NCBI GenBank assembly: GCA_963777595.1
Contig: CAVZRE010000066.1
Coordinates: forward strand, 124,001-188,000
Length of the DNA: 64,000 nt
From: CAVVFX01 sp963777595
GTDB lineage: Bacteria > Acidobacteriota > Terriglobia > Bryobacterales > Bryobacteraceae
Reading direction: 5' to 3'
The notes below the pieces were generated by a model. The model was not told the origin of the DNA and ran no database searches. It was given only the letters and a program-made list of their open reading frames with translations. Shown here piece after piece: positions 37,517 through 47,551 of the stretch; positions within the stretch are counted from its first letter, which is position 1; each line of letters starts with the position of its first letter. A program made the position numbers and the translations under genes.

Positions 37517-39916
37517 TTGCCTTTATCACCATCCCGCTCCTCCGCCAGCCCCGGGTTTAACTGGCCCCTGCTCTATGTCGCCGTAGCTTTAACCACCATG
37601 GGGACGCTGCTGCTCGAGTTGTCACTGACCCGGATCTTCTCGGTCGTCTTCTACTACCACATGGCATTTCTCGCCATTTCCATCGCGCTCTTCGGCATGG
37701 GCGCCGGTGGCGTCTTCTCGTATGTTGTAGCAGGGTGGCGCGGGGACCTATTCCGCAAAATCGGCGTGTTGAGTGTGATCAATTGCCTGCTGGTCGCGGT
37801 GGCTGTCTGCACTGTCCTGGCGCAGCGGAGTAATCCAGGCTTTTTCCAATTCGCAATCATCTATTTCACCAACGCGCTGCCTTTCTTCATCACGGGAACG
37901 ATCGTTTCGCTGGTTATCTCGGATACAGTCGATCGCGTGAATCGCGTGTATTTTTTCGACTTGCTGGGCGCCGCCGGTGGCTGTCTGATACTGATTCCTC
38001 TGCTGAATCAAGCCGGGAAAGCGGGTGGTCCTAACACCACGTTATCGGTTGCGGTGCTGTTTGCCGCGGCGGCCGCGATCTGGTTCAATCTCGGCAAGTC
38101 GCGAACTGGGCGCGTGGTTAGCGTAGGAGTCGCGCTGGCCTTCACCCTGCTTGTGATAGTGAATAGCAAGACCGGTTGGATTGATGTCCGCTACGCCAAG
38201 GGACAATATCTGCAGAGCGAGCGATTCGTTCGCTGGAACAGCTTTTCGCGGATCGCGCTCTCTGAGGAGCGCGATTCCCACTTGCCGATCATTATCATCG
38301 ATGCCGATGCCTCCACCGGCGTCGCCGGCTTCGATTTCAGCAAGCCTTTGAGCGATGCTCAGCGACGCAACCTGCTCTATGAAGGTCCCGGTCTGCCCTA
38401 CGATATTCGGCCGGGCGCCAAGACGCTGGTCATCGGGCCCGGCGGAGGATGGGACGTTTCCCGTGCGTTGGCCTCCGGCAGCCACGATGTTACGGCGGTC
38501 GAGATCAATCCAATTATCGCGACTACGATCATGCGGGAGAAGTATCCACAGTTGAGTCACGATCTCTATCTTCGGCCCGAGGTGCACATTGTCATCGAGG
38601 ATGGACGCAGTTTCGTGCGCCACACCGATCAACGCTTCCAGGTGATTCAGGCGACGCTTGTCGACACGTGGGCGTCCACTGCCGCCGGCGCCTTTGCCCT
38701 CAGTGAAAACAACCTTTATACAACCGATGCCTTCCGCGATTATCTGAGCCATCTCACCGATGACGGCCTCCTGGTCTTCACCCGCTGGGGCTTCGATCCT
38801 CCACGCGAATCGCTACGGCTTCTCACACTAGCGATGGTCGCCCTGCGCGAGATCGGCGAGTCCGATCCCAAGAGCCATGTAATCGTGGCGCGCGCCGGCG
38901 GACGAGAAGCCTTGTCAGGATGGGGAGCGCAAGACACGGTCATTTTCTCTCGCAAACCTTTTTCCGCCACCGATATCGACCGCGCCGTACTGGCTATGGC
39001 GGACGCGCACCTCACGCCTATTTATTTGCCGGGGAGTGGCCCCAAGAACCACTTCCGGGATCTGCTCACGTCCCCGGATCCCGAGGCTTGGGAGCGCGAT
39101 TACCTTTACAATATTGCTCCCGTGAACGACAACCGGCCTTTCTTTTTTTACACAGTTCAGCCCCGCGACCTGTGGGGCTATATTTCGCATGCCTCCCAGG
39201 AGACGGCCGACTATAAAATCAATAAAGCCGTGCCGCTATTGTTCGAAGCGTTGTTCGTGAGCATCGGTGCGGTGTTAATTATTCTGCTCTTGCCACCCGT
39301 GGTGCTGCGCGCGAAACTGCCACGCGAGAGTTCTACGCTGGCGTTCCTGCTCTATTTTTTCTTCATCGGCGCCGGTTATATTCTGATCGAAGTAGCGCTC
39401 ATTCAGAAGTTCGTGCTGTTCCTCGGACAGCCGGTCTACGCCCTGACCTGTATTATTTTCACGCTGCTGCTCGCCAGCGGCCTAGGCAGTTTCTTCAGCC
39501 GGAAGGTGACTGCCGGCGAAGACGGCCGGCTGAAAATAGTGTTATGCGTCATCGCAGCCCTCGTTGCCGTGCTGGCGGTCTCGATCGGCCCGGTATTGAC
39601 TGCCGGAGTAGGACTTCCTCTTCCCGTAAAAATGTTGGCGACCGTGCTGATGATCGCGCCGGCCGGATTCCTGATGGGCATGCCGTTCCCGACGGGTCTC
39701 GCGCGCCTCGAAGCACGGAACAGCGCAGCAGTTCGCTGGGCCTGGTCGCTCAATGCCGCATCGAGTGTTCTGGGATCGGTCGGAGCACTGGTATGCGCCA
39801 TCTACCTTGGTTTAATGCAGACGCTGCTGGTCGGAGGAGTACTTTATTTGGGCGCGCTGGCGGTTCTATCGATGGATCGGGTTCGCACCAAACACCTCGT
39901 CTCCTCCGCCCGATAG
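37517..39916 (+). CDS. Polytopic membrane protein with spermidine synthase-like domain
   Basis: 799 aa. Six or so membrane helices (residues 15-200), then a soluble spermidine synthase/methyltransferase-like domain with TLVIGPGGGWDVSRALASG and VTAVEINP (SAM-type nucleotide site) and QATLVDTWASTAAGAFALSENNLYT, then another six or more helices (about 580-790). The order membrane-enzyme-membrane is known for large spermine-synthase-like proteins of unclear substrate. Aminopropyl transfer or methylation at the membrane are possible. The start is uncertain: TTG 37517 has GAGGG only one base away, while ATG 37598 would cut into the first helix. Confidence 0.78.
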   Translation: MPLSPSRSSASPGFNWPLLYVAVALTTMGTLLLELSLTRIFSVVFYYHMAFLAISIALFGMGAGGVFSYVVAGWRGDLFRKIGVLSVINCLLVAVAVCTVLAQRSNPGFFQFAIIYFTNALPFFITGTIVSLVISDTVDRVNRVYFFDLLGAAGGCLILIPLLNQAGKAGGPNTTLSVAVLFAAAAAIWFNLGKSRTGRVVSVGVALAFTLLVIVNSKTGWIDVRYAKGQYLQSERFVRWNSFSRIALSEERDSHLPIIIIDADASTGVAGFDFSKPLSDAQRRNLLYEGPGLPYDIRPGAKTLVIGPGGGWDVSRALASGSHDVTAVEINPIIATTIMREKYPQLSHDLYLRPEVHIVIEDGRSFVRHTDQRFQVIQATLVDTWASTAAGAFALSENNLYTTDAFRDYLSHLTDDGLLVFTRWGFDPPRESLRLLTLAMVALREIGESDPKSHVIVARAGGREALSGWGAQDTVIFSRKPFSATDIDRAVLAMADAHLTPIYLPGSGPKNHFRDLLTSPDPEAWERDYLYNIAPVNDNRPFFFYTVQPRDLWGYISHASQETADYKINKAVPLLFEALFVSIGAVLIILLLPPVVLRAKLPRESSTLAFLLYFFFIGAGYILIEVALIQKFVLFLGQPVYALTCIIFTLLLASGLGSFFSRKVTAGEDGRLKIVLCVIAALVAVLAVSIGPVLTAGVGLPLPVKMLATVLMIAPAGFLMGMPFPTGLARLEARNSAAVRWAWSLNAASSVLGSVGALVCAIYLGLMQTLLVGGVLYLGALAVLSMDRVRTKHLVSSAR

Positions 39917-40253
39917 CCCGCTCCCTACCGCTTTCGTCCGCTATGAGGCGTCAACCCCAACATAAGCGAGCCGTAGACCCGACTTCACGAGGACTTGGCT
40001 GCAATCAACTACGCGCACAGGAGTAATTGACCCCCGATTCACGTTTGGAAATTTTTCAAGTTCTCTTCAATCTACGCCTCTCTGAGCAGAGTCCGAACCG
40101 TTTGTGCGCAGCCGAAGATTCATCGCGGTTTATATTGACTCTCCGGGCGCCATAGTGATAACTTGCACATAGCTTCAGCCGGGTAAGTTTTTGTTTATCT
40201 TGTCGCACCGCCGATCCTGCCGGCCGGTCCAGCATGGAGTCGAAAGAGAGCTA
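39917..40253. other. Intergenic region upstream of the Oar-type receptor
   Basis: 337 bases with no supported gene. The left part is featureless; the right part holds a good candidate sigma-70 promoter (separate entry) and a leader of about 85 bases before the receptor ATG. No transcription terminator for the preceding membrane protein was recognised. Confidence 0.4.
40135..40163 (+). promoter_or_regulatory. Candidate sigma-70 promoter of the TonB-dependent receptor
   Basis: TTGACT at 40135-40140 matches five of six -35 bases. GATAAC at 40157-40162 (16-base spacer) or ATAACT one base on (17-base spacer) would be the -10. It lies about 90 bases before the receptor start codon. Confidence 0.5.
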
Positions 40254-43200
40254 ATGTTCCTGCGTCACTTTACCTTATTCTTCGTGTCTGCAGCGCTGCT
40301 GCTGGCACAAGATCCGTACGGAAGGATCACCGGGCGGGTCGTCGACTCGGCCGCAGCCGTTGTCGCCGGCGTGAGTATTCGGGTAACCAACATTGAAACC
40401 GGTGTGGTGACCATTGGCAACAGCGATTCGGCCGGGAATTATGAGGCTCGCAATCTGGTCCCAGGACAGTACACCCTCGCGGCTGAGACTAAAGGATTCA
40501 AACGGTACCAGCGAGGTCCGGTCGAGGTTCGCGTGGGCGACGTGTTGACTATCGACATCGCCTTGGAACTGGGAGAGGTTACCGATAGCGTCACGGTAAC
40601 GACTGAGACGCCTCTGGTCGAGGCAGCTAACAGCAGCTTAAGCCAGATCGTCGACAAGCATCGGCTGGAGGACCTGCCGATGCCCAGTTCCGCGGCCATG
40701 TACCTGACGCAACTCATTCCTGGCATCGTTCAGACCACGCCGCCATCCGGCAACTGGCAGATCAACCAGCCTGGAAATATGAGCAACTTCGGAACCTACG
40801 GGACTGCAACCCAAACCAGCGAGTACACGCTCAATGGAGTTCCCAATATGCGCCAGTACGGCATGATCAACTTCCAGCCCATGCCCGAAATCCTGCAGGA
40901 GTTTCGCGTCGAAACCGCGCCTTTCGACGCATCGTCGGGGCATTTTACCGGATCGCACGTCAACATGGTGACCAAAACTGGCACTAATTCTTTTCACGGT
41001 AGCCTCACCTACCAAGGCAATTGGCGGCCGCTGCTGACGCACCCGTTCTTTACTAACTCTGCGATTTACAACCTCGCAACCGGACCGGTCACGGCTGCCA
41101 AAGTCGATTCTCTCTTTCCGCCTACCCGTATGAACCGCTATCGCGGCGAAATCACCGGACCGGTCTACATTCCGAAGCTATACAACGGGCGCAATCGCAT
41201 GTTCTTCACCTTCGGTGCGGACCTTTTTTCGCGTGTCTTTGTGCCCGCCGTGACGTCCCTCACCGTACCCACCATGGCGGAACGCACTGGAGATTTCTCG
41301 GCGCTGCTCAAACTCGGCGCTCAGTATCAGATTTACGATCCCGCCACCATTGCTCCGGCAGCCAATGGCCGGTTCAGCCGCGCGCCCCTACCGGGTAACA
41401 TCATTCCAGCGAGCCGCCTCAATCCTGTCGCGCAGCAGCTTCTCGGCTATTACCCATTTCCCAATGCTCCCGGCACCGTCGACGGCCTGAACAACTATAG
41501 CGGCGCTCCCGTGAACCGCCCCACTCACCACAACTACATCGGACGCATCGACGACGTCATCAACCAGAATAATCGTTTGTTTATCTCGGTCCAGCATGGC
41601 CGGGAGAACACGCCGGTACAAAATATAAGCGGCGATAACTTTCAGAACGATTTCGCTAAAGCGGCTTTCCTGGGACAGCTCAACGAAGAGCCGGGAATGG
41701 GCTATACCGTCAACGATGTCCTCTCGCTTCGCCCGGATCTGGTCCTCGAACTTCGCGCCGGAGTCAATATCCTAAGAGTCACGACCCAACCGGCCTCATC
41801 GGGCCTCAATTTACAGACGCTCGGTCTTCCCGGCTCGCTGGTCAGCCAGCTCAATGGTTCCCAGACGGCGTTCCCACAGATGAACATTACCGGTTATTCC
41901 CCAATTGGCCCCGCAAACGACGGCACCAGCGTGCAGCACAATTATTACTACCTGGCCGGCGACGTCGCCACCAACCACGGCAATCACAGTGTGCGAATGG
42001 GCGTGGAAGCTCGCGAGATTCAAGAGAATACCAACAACGTCGGCGACGTCTCGCCCAACTACACCTTCGGCACCGCCTGGACCCAGGGACCGCTCGATAA
42101 CTCGCCCGCATCGCCCGTCGGACAAGGTTTGGCGTCCTTTCTGCTGGGCCTTCCCACCACCGGACAAATCGACCGCAATGCTTCACAAGCTCAGCAGAAC
42201 AAGTACGTGGCCTTGTTCGTCCAGGATGATTGGAAGGTGTCCCGCAAACTAACGGTGAATCTGGGAATGCGTTACGAACTCGAATTGCCGACGACAGAAC
42301 GTTTCAACCGTGAGAACCGGGGCTTCGCTTTCTCCACGCCGAATCCTATTGAAGCCGCGGCGCAGGCTAACTATGCCAAGAATCCCATCCCGCAAATTCC
42401 CGCGGCCGCCTTTCAAACTCTCGGCGGGATTTTGTTTGCCGGCGCGAACGGTGTGCCGCGCGGCTTGTGGAACACCGACGGGCTGACCTTCGCGCCGCGC
42501 GCCGGTCTCGCATATCAGCTTGACTCGAAGACCGTCGTCCGCGCCGGCTATGGTATTTTCTGGGACACGCTGGGCGCCGACTCCATCGCGGGGTTGCAGC
42601 AGGGCTTTAGCCAGAGCACCACGCTTACGCCGAGCTTAAACAACGGACAAAGCTTTCAAGCCACGCTGACGAATCCCTTCCCGTCAGGATTGCTGTCTCC
42701 CTCGGGCGCCGCCGGTGGCTTGCAGACCTTTTTAGGGCAGACCGTCAGTGTGCAGTGGCCGGACCGGAAGCCGGCCTATGCGCAGCGCTGGACTTTCGGC
42801 CTCCAGCACGAACTGCCCGGACGCGTGGTGATCGAGATAGGCTATGTTGGCAACCGGGGGACAGGTCTGGCGATGACTCAAGGCCTGGACTCGACTCCCA
42901 AGCAGTATCTGAGCACCTCGCCCGTGCGCGACCAGACCGTTATCAATACGTTGAGCCAGGCTGTTCCAAATCCGTTCAACGGGCTGCCGCAGTTCGCCGG
43001 AAGTTCCCTGCAGGGCCAGACCGTCGCGCTCTCCCAGTTGCTTGCTCCCTATCCCGAATTCAGCGGTGTCAGCACGACCCTCAGCTCCGGCTTCTCCTGG
43101 TATCACGGTTTAGAGGTCCGGGCTGACAAACGAATCACCCATGATCTTTCGATGCAGGCCAGTTTTACCTGGTCGAAGGACATGGAAGCCATTGCCAAGC

Positions 43201-43784
43201 TGAACAATACCGACGCCGGCCCTTCGCACGTGATTTCCACCCTGGACCGTCCGCTCCATATTGTCGTGAGCGGACTCTATGAACTGCCGGTAGGAAAAGG
43301 AAAGCAGTTCCTTTCGAAATCGCCGCGAATCGTGAACCAAGTCCTGGGCGGATGGTCGGTCCAGGCCATATTCCAGGGACAAAGCGGACCGCCGATCGGT
43401 TTCGGGAACATTATCTTCACCGGAAATCTGGCTGACCTGGTGTTGCCGATTGATCAGCGAACGATTCAGCGGTGGTTCAACACCAGCGCCGGCTTCAACG
43501 AGAGCTCCGCTCAGCAACTGGCCGACAATATCCGGACATTTCCGCTGCGCCTGACAGGTTTGCGGGCCAACGGTTACAACAATTGGGACATGTCGATCTT
43601 CAAGGGTTTCCAACTGAGGGAGAAAATCACGTTTCAACTGCGCGCCGAAGCTCAGGACGCCCTCAATCACGCCATGTTCGACACGCCCAATACTACTCCC
43701 ACCAGTTCGTTGTTTGGACAAGTGACCGCGACGGTAGGCGCGCAGCAGCGCGTCGTCACGATGGGCGCTCGCCTGATGTGGTAG
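40254..43784 (+). CDS. Oar-type TonB-dependent outer-membrane receptor
   Basis: About 1176 aa from ATG 40254 (GAGAG upstream; the frame is open to 40191). Signal peptide (FLRHFTLFFVSAALLLAQ), then a carboxypeptidase-regulatory-like domain (GRITGRVVDSAAAVVAGVSI...YEARNLVPGQYTLAAETKGF), a plug region (TPLVEAANSSLSQIVDKHRL, SEYTLNGVPNMRQYG) and a long beta-barrel, ending in an aromatic/hydrophobic residue pair (ARLMW) as outer-membrane barrels do. These giant receptors are abundant in Acidobacteriota and are thought to import oligosaccharides or other large nutrients. The ligand is unknown. A Tat-exported Gfo/Idh/MocA oxidoreductase follows after 159 bases and might act on the imported product. 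Confidence 0.93.
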   Translation: MFLRHFTLFFVSAALLLAQDPYGRITGRVVDSAAAVVAGVSIRVTNIETGVVTIGNSDSAGNYEARNLVPGQYTLAAETKGFKRYQRGPVEVRVGDVLTIDIALELGEVTDSVTVTTETPLVEAANSSLSQIVDKHRLEDLPMPSSAAMYLTQLIPGIVQTTPPSGNWQINQPGNMSNFGTYGTATQTSEYTLNGVPNMRQYGMINFQPMPEILQEFRVETAPFDASSGHFTGSHVNMVTKTGTNSFHGSLTYQGNWRPLLTHPFFTNSAIYNLATGPVTAAKVDSLFPPTRMNRYRGEITGPVYIPKLYNGRNRMFFTFGADLFSRVFVPAVTSLTVPTMAERTGDFSALLKLGAQYQIYDPATIAPAANGRFSRAPLPGNIIPASRLNPVAQQLLGYYPFPNAPGTVDGLNNYSGAPVNRPTHHNYIGRIDDVINQNNRLFISVQHGRENTPVQNISGDNFQNDFAKAAFLGQLNEEPGMGYTVNDVLSLRPDLVLELRAGVNILRVTTQPASSGLNLQTLGLPGSLVSQLNGSQTAFPQMNITGYSPIGPANDGTSVQHNYYYLAGDVATNHGNHSVRMGVEAREIQENTNNVGDVSPNYTFGTAWTQGPLDNSPASPVGQGLASFLLGLPTTGQIDRNASQAQQNKYVALFVQDDWKVSRKLTVNLGMRYELELPTTERFNRENRGFAFSTPNPIEAAAQANYAKNPIPQIPAAAFQTLGGILFAGANGVPRGLWNTDGLTFAPRAGLAYQLDSKTVVRAGYGIFWDTLGADSIAGLQQGFSQSTTLTPSLNNGQSFQATLTNPFPSGLLSPSGAAGGLQTFLGQTVSVQWPDRKPAYAQRWTFGLQHELPGRVVIEIGYVGNRGTGLAMTQGLDSTPKQYLSTSPVRDQTVINTLSQAVPNPFNGLPQFAGSSLQGQTVALSQLLAPYPEFSGVSTTLSSGFSWYHGLEVRADKRITHDLSMQASFTWSKDMEAIAKLNNTDAGPSHVISTLDRPLHIVVSGLYELPVGKGKQFLSKSPRIVNQVLGGWSVQAIFQGQSGPPIGFGNIIFTGNLADLVLPIDQRTIQRWFNTSAGFNESSAQQLADNIRTFPLRLTGLRANGYNNWDMSIFKGFQLREKITFQLRAEAQDALNHAMFDTPNTTPTSSLFGQVTATVGAQQRVVTMGARLMW

Positions 43785-43943
43785 CCCTCCGGATTGCGCC
43801 CGCTGATCGCCTGTGAATCGAGATACCCGACATCCGGATGCGCGGTTTTTGTAGCGGTCCTCGGCTGGGCAACCGCCGGCTTGGAATACCACACCAAGTC
43901 TGCGCCGGAGGTAATCCGTCTTACGACACGGTATCCTGGTGCT

Positions 43944-45146
43944 ATGATCCCGTCACGCCGACATTTCATCAGGAGCGCTGCCACCGGCATTGGAACATTC
44001 GCCGCCTCTCGCGTGTTAGGCGCTAACGATCGAATACGCCTGGGCATCATCGGTATTGGGGACCGCGGAACGCAAATCGCCCGTGAAGCCATCGCCTGTC
44101 CCAACACGGACTTCGTGGCTTTCGCCGATATCTACACCCGTCGCCTGGAAGACGCCAAGAAACTCGCTCCCAACGCCAAGACATACCTTGATTACCGGCA
44201 CATGCTGGAGGACAAGTCGATCGACGCCGTGCTGATCGCAACCCCGCAGCATCTCCATTGCGAGTGCTTCGTCGCGGCCATGCAAGCCGGCAAACATGTC
44301 TATCAGGAAAAGACCATGGCGTTCTCGGTCGACCACGCCAAACGCATGCGGGCGGCTTATCAGGCAGCCGGCAACCGCACCGTCCAGATCGGGCACCAAT
44401 GGTGTTCGTCGGGCCAGGTGACGGATGCGCTTAGCTTTCTCAAAAGCGGTAACGTCGGCAAAATCACGGCAATCCACGCCCACATGTATCGCAATACGCC
44501 GCACGGCAAGCCCCAGTGGTCGCGGCCAGTTTATCCGGATATGACGCCCGAAAACATCATCTGGAAATCCTTTCAGGGCGAATCCGAGCCGCACGGTTTC
44601 GACGCCAACCGCTATATCAACTGGCGCTTTTTCTGGGACTACTCCGGTGGCAACGTCTATGAAAACATGTGCCACCAGATAGCTTTCTGGTACAAGGTGA
44701 TGAACCTCCAGATTCCCAAGGCAGTGACCATGACCGGCGGCCTCTATTTGTGGAAAGACGGACGCGAGGTTCCCGATACCATGAACGTTTCCATGGAACA
44801 GCCCGAAGACATGCTTTTCACCTGGGACTCCGGCTTCGGCAACAACGCGCTCGGTGTCACCGAAGACGTGCTGGGCGATGACGGCACCATTTCCAAGGGA
44901 CAGCAGATCCGGTATTCCCCCCAGAAAGTGAATAAGCGAGAAGGCGTCGAGGTGGTCGGCCAAACCCCTACCGATCCTCGCGGGCACATGCAGAATTTCC
45001 TCGATTGCATCCGCTCGGGGACCCCGACGAATTGCCCGGTCGAGGTTGGGTTCCGGGTTGCCATTGCCTGCCGGATGGCGGTGGACAGCTATCGCCAGCA
45101 GCGGACCCTCCGCTGGGACGCCGCCAAAGAAGAAATCGTCTCGTAA
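43944..45146 (+). CDS. Tat-exported Gfo/Idh/MocA-family oxidoreductase
   Basis: About 400 aa from ATG 43944, which gives a proper twin-arginine signal (IPSRRHFIRSAATGIGTFAAS). The Rossmann part is IRLGIIGIGDRGTQIAREA with NAD(P)-binding glycines, then IDAVLIATPQHLHCE and GKHVYQEKTMAFS, the EKP-like catalytic block in which threonine replaces proline (EKTM). GGNVYENMCHQIAFWY is the substrate-side segment. Exported members act on sugars in the periplasm with a tightly bound cofactor. The frame upstream (from 43794) is open but carries no family sequence. Probable partner of the adjacent receptor. Confidence 0.87.
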   Translation: MIPSRRHFIRSAATGIGTFAASRVLGANDRIRLGIIGIGDRGTQIAREAIACPNTDFVAFADIYTRRLEDAKKLAPNAKTYLDYRHMLEDKSIDAVLIATPQHLHCECFVAAMQAGKHVYQEKTMAFSVDHAKRMRAAYQAAGNRTVQIGHQWCSSGQVTDALSFLKSGNVGKITAIHAHMYRNTPHGKPQWSRPVYPDMTPENIIWKSFQGESEPHGFDANRYINWRFFWDYSGGNVYENMCHQIAFWYKVMNLQIPKAVTMTGGLYLWKDGREVPDTMNVSMEQPEDMLFTWDSGFGNNALGVTEDVLGDDGTISKGQQIRYSPQKVNKREGVEVVGQTPTDPRGHMQNFLDCIRSGTPTNCPVEVGFRVAIACRMAVDSYRQQRTLRWDAAKEEIVS

Positions 45147-45318
45147 GACAGTGCGCCTGCGCCTCAAATCTATTCTTTTTCGTGCTCTTCAGGTGAAGAA
45201 CCGCGGGCCGGCAGCGCCGAGGTCCCGTAAAATTGAGGATCGGATTTTGCCGTGTGTCGCGTGCCCGAAGGCGACGGCCGTTTATTCATCTAGCAATACC
45301 GATTTCAGCCTGTGAATT

Positions 45319-46465
45319 ATGGACTTTGAGTATTCAGCCGAACAGCTCCAATTGAGACGCGCGGTTCGCGAATTCGCGCAGGTCGAAATCGCGCCGCACG
45401 TTCTCGATTGGGACGAGAGCCAAACGTTTCCGCTCGACGTCATTAAGAAACTTGGCCAGCTCGGTTACATGGGTGCGATTTTCCCCGAAGAGTATGGCGG
45501 CGCGGGCCTCGGTTACGTCGAATATGCCATCATCATCGAGGAACTTTCGCGCGTCGACGGCTCGGTAGGCATTATCATCGCAGCCCACACTTCGCTGTGC
45601 AGCAATCATATCTATAAGGCTGGAACCGAGGATCAGAAGCGAAAATATCTGAGCAAACTGACTACGGGCGAATGGCTCGGCTGCTGGTCCTTGACCGAAC
45701 CGGAAGCCGGATCGGACGCGGCGGGTACGCGATCCTCCGCGGTTCGCGACCAGGACCACTGGATCCTGAACGGCGCAAAAACTTTCACCACCAATGCCCA
45801 CTACGCAGACGTCTGCGTGGCCATGGCAGTGACCGATCGCGCCGCGGCTCAGCACGGAATATCGGCGTTTATTCTCGAAAAAGACACGCCTGGCTTCCGT
45901 GCCGGCAAGAAAGAAAACAAGCTTGGCCTCCGAGCCAGCGCTACTGGTGAAGTCATCTTCTCGGGATGCCGCCTGGCGGATTCACAACTCCTCGGCAAAC
46001 CAGGCGAGGGTTTCATCGACAGCCTCAAGACGCTCGACGGTGGCCGCGTTTCCATCGCCGCGCTTTCCATCGGCATGGCGCAGGGCGCCTACGATGCAGC
46101 CCTCAGGTATTCTAAAATTCGGAAGCAGTTCGGCCGGCCGATTTCGGAATTCCAGGCCATTCAACACAAGCTGGTAGACATGGCGACCGATATTGACGCC
46201 TCGCGCCTGCTTGACCTACCGGGCGGCCCGTATGATCGACCAGGGCAAGCGGGTCACCCGTGAATCGGCTATGGCCAAGTTGTTCGCCTCCGAGGCTGCC
46301 GTGCGCATCGCCAACGAAGCTGTGCAGATCCATGGAGGCTACGGCTTCATCAAAGATTATCCCGTCGAGAAGTTCTATCGTGACGTGAAGCTCTGCACCA
46401 TCGGCGAAGGCACGAGCGAGATCCAGCGTCTCGTCATCGCCCGTCAGCTACTCAAAGACGCATAA
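45319..46465 (+). pseudogene. Acyl-CoA dehydrogenase, single-base frameshift
   Basis: Residues 1-298 read in frame 45319 (FDFEY-like start DFEYSAEQLQLRRAVREFA, CWSLTEPEAGSDAAG, WILNGAKTFTTNA, RKQFGRPISEFQAIQHKL). The expected continuation LTYRAARMIDQGKRVTRESAMAKLF...GGYGFIKDYPVEKFYRDVK...IGEGTSEIQRLVIAR is found one frame over, ending 46465. Removing one T at 46211-46212 (CTGCTTGACC) restores a normal 381-residue enzyme. The catalytic glutamate (in GEGTSEIQ) lies after the shift, so the gene as given cannot make active enzyme. FAD-linked short- or branched-chain acyl-CoA oxidation would be its role. A sequencing error is as likely as a true mutation. Confidence 0.85.
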
Positions 46466-46689
46466 TACACATCATGCCGGCCCGGACCGTATCGAATCCG
46501 AGATGCGGCCAGGTCGCTTCGCCGCAAGCCTTCCTGCGCACCGTCGCCCGTCGAATGCATGGGCATGGCGAAGTTGTTGTGTACCATAGGTGGAAGTGAA
46601 AGCGGTAATGAAAGGCCACGACGGAGCCGTGTTCGGCGGATGACGTTGCGAGCTACAGAATTGGACGCTCTCCAGCACAAGATAAATCT

Positions 46690-47551
46690 ATGAACACAAC
46701 CATCGGCATTATCGGCGGAAGCGGCCTCTACTCCATGCCCGGTTTTTCGCAATCGGACGAAATCGTCATTGACACGCCTTTCGGCAAGCCCTCGGACAAT
46801 CTCCATCGTAGGCATTCTGGCAGGCAAACAGGTCGCCTTCCTCGCGCGCCATGGCCGCGGTCATCGCGTTTCGCCCAGCGAACTCAACTTCCGCGCCAAC
46901 ATTTACGCAATGAAATCGCTGGGCGTCACCCGGATCGTCTCGCTGAGCGCAGTCGGCTCGCTCAAGGAAGAACACCGGCCCCTCGACTTCGTGATCCCCG
47001 ATCAGTTCTTCGATCGCACCCGCGGGCGCATCTCCACTTTCTTTGGCGAAGGCCTCGTCGCGCATATCAGTTTCGCCGATCCCATCTGTCCCCAACTTGC
47101 GGAGTTGGTAACCGGCGCGGCCACCGAAGAAGGAGTCAACGCGAAGAAGGGCGGAACCTACCTGTGCATGGAGGGCCCTGCGTTCTCCACCAAAGCGGAA
47201 TCCAATATTTACCGGTCATGGGGTATGGACGTCATCGGGATGACCAATCTTCAGGAAGCCAAACTGGCGCGCGAGGCCGAGATCTGTTACGTCACCATCG
47301 CCATGGTCACCGACTATGACTGCTGGCATCCGCACCACGATGCCGTTACCGTCACCGATATCATCGCCATCTTAAATCAAAACGCCGCAAACGCCTGCAA
47401 AGTGGTAGCGGCCGTGGTGGATAAAATCCCCGAGGAACGCTCCTGTAAGTGTGGTTCGGCGCTGGCGCACGCCATCATCACGGACAAGCAACTGGTGCCC
47501 GAAAATACGCTAAGGAAGTTGGATCTGATTGTCGGCAAATACTTCGCCTGA
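46690..47551 (+). pseudogene. mtnP: S-methyl-5'-thioadenosine phosphorylase, single-base frameshift
   Basis: The N-terminus, TIGIIGGSGLYSMPGF...VIDTPFGKPSD, is in frame 46690; the remainder (GILAGKQVAFLARHGRGHRVSPSELNFRANIYAMK onward, with TYLCMEGPAFSTKAES and IGMTNLQEAKLAREAEICY) is one frame over and ends 47551. Deleting one A at 46798-46799 (GACAATC) joins them with the family's normal spacing, giving about 286 residues. The enzyme cleaves methylthioadenosine to adenine and methylthioribose-1-phosphate in methionine salvage. The downstream part has no start of its own that would include the phosphate loop. Error or true inactivation cannot be told apart here. Confidence 0.87.

Noticed and set aside
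44016..45167. 383-codon minus-strand frame opposite the Gfo/Idh/MocA gene
   Set aside because: Antisense shadow; the real gene has a Tat signal and conserved motifs on the plus strand.
46205..46215. Programmed frameshift in the acyl-CoA dehydrogenase
   Set aside because: No slippery heptamer, no internal Shine-Dalgarno and no downstream structure seen; the family does not use frameshifting.
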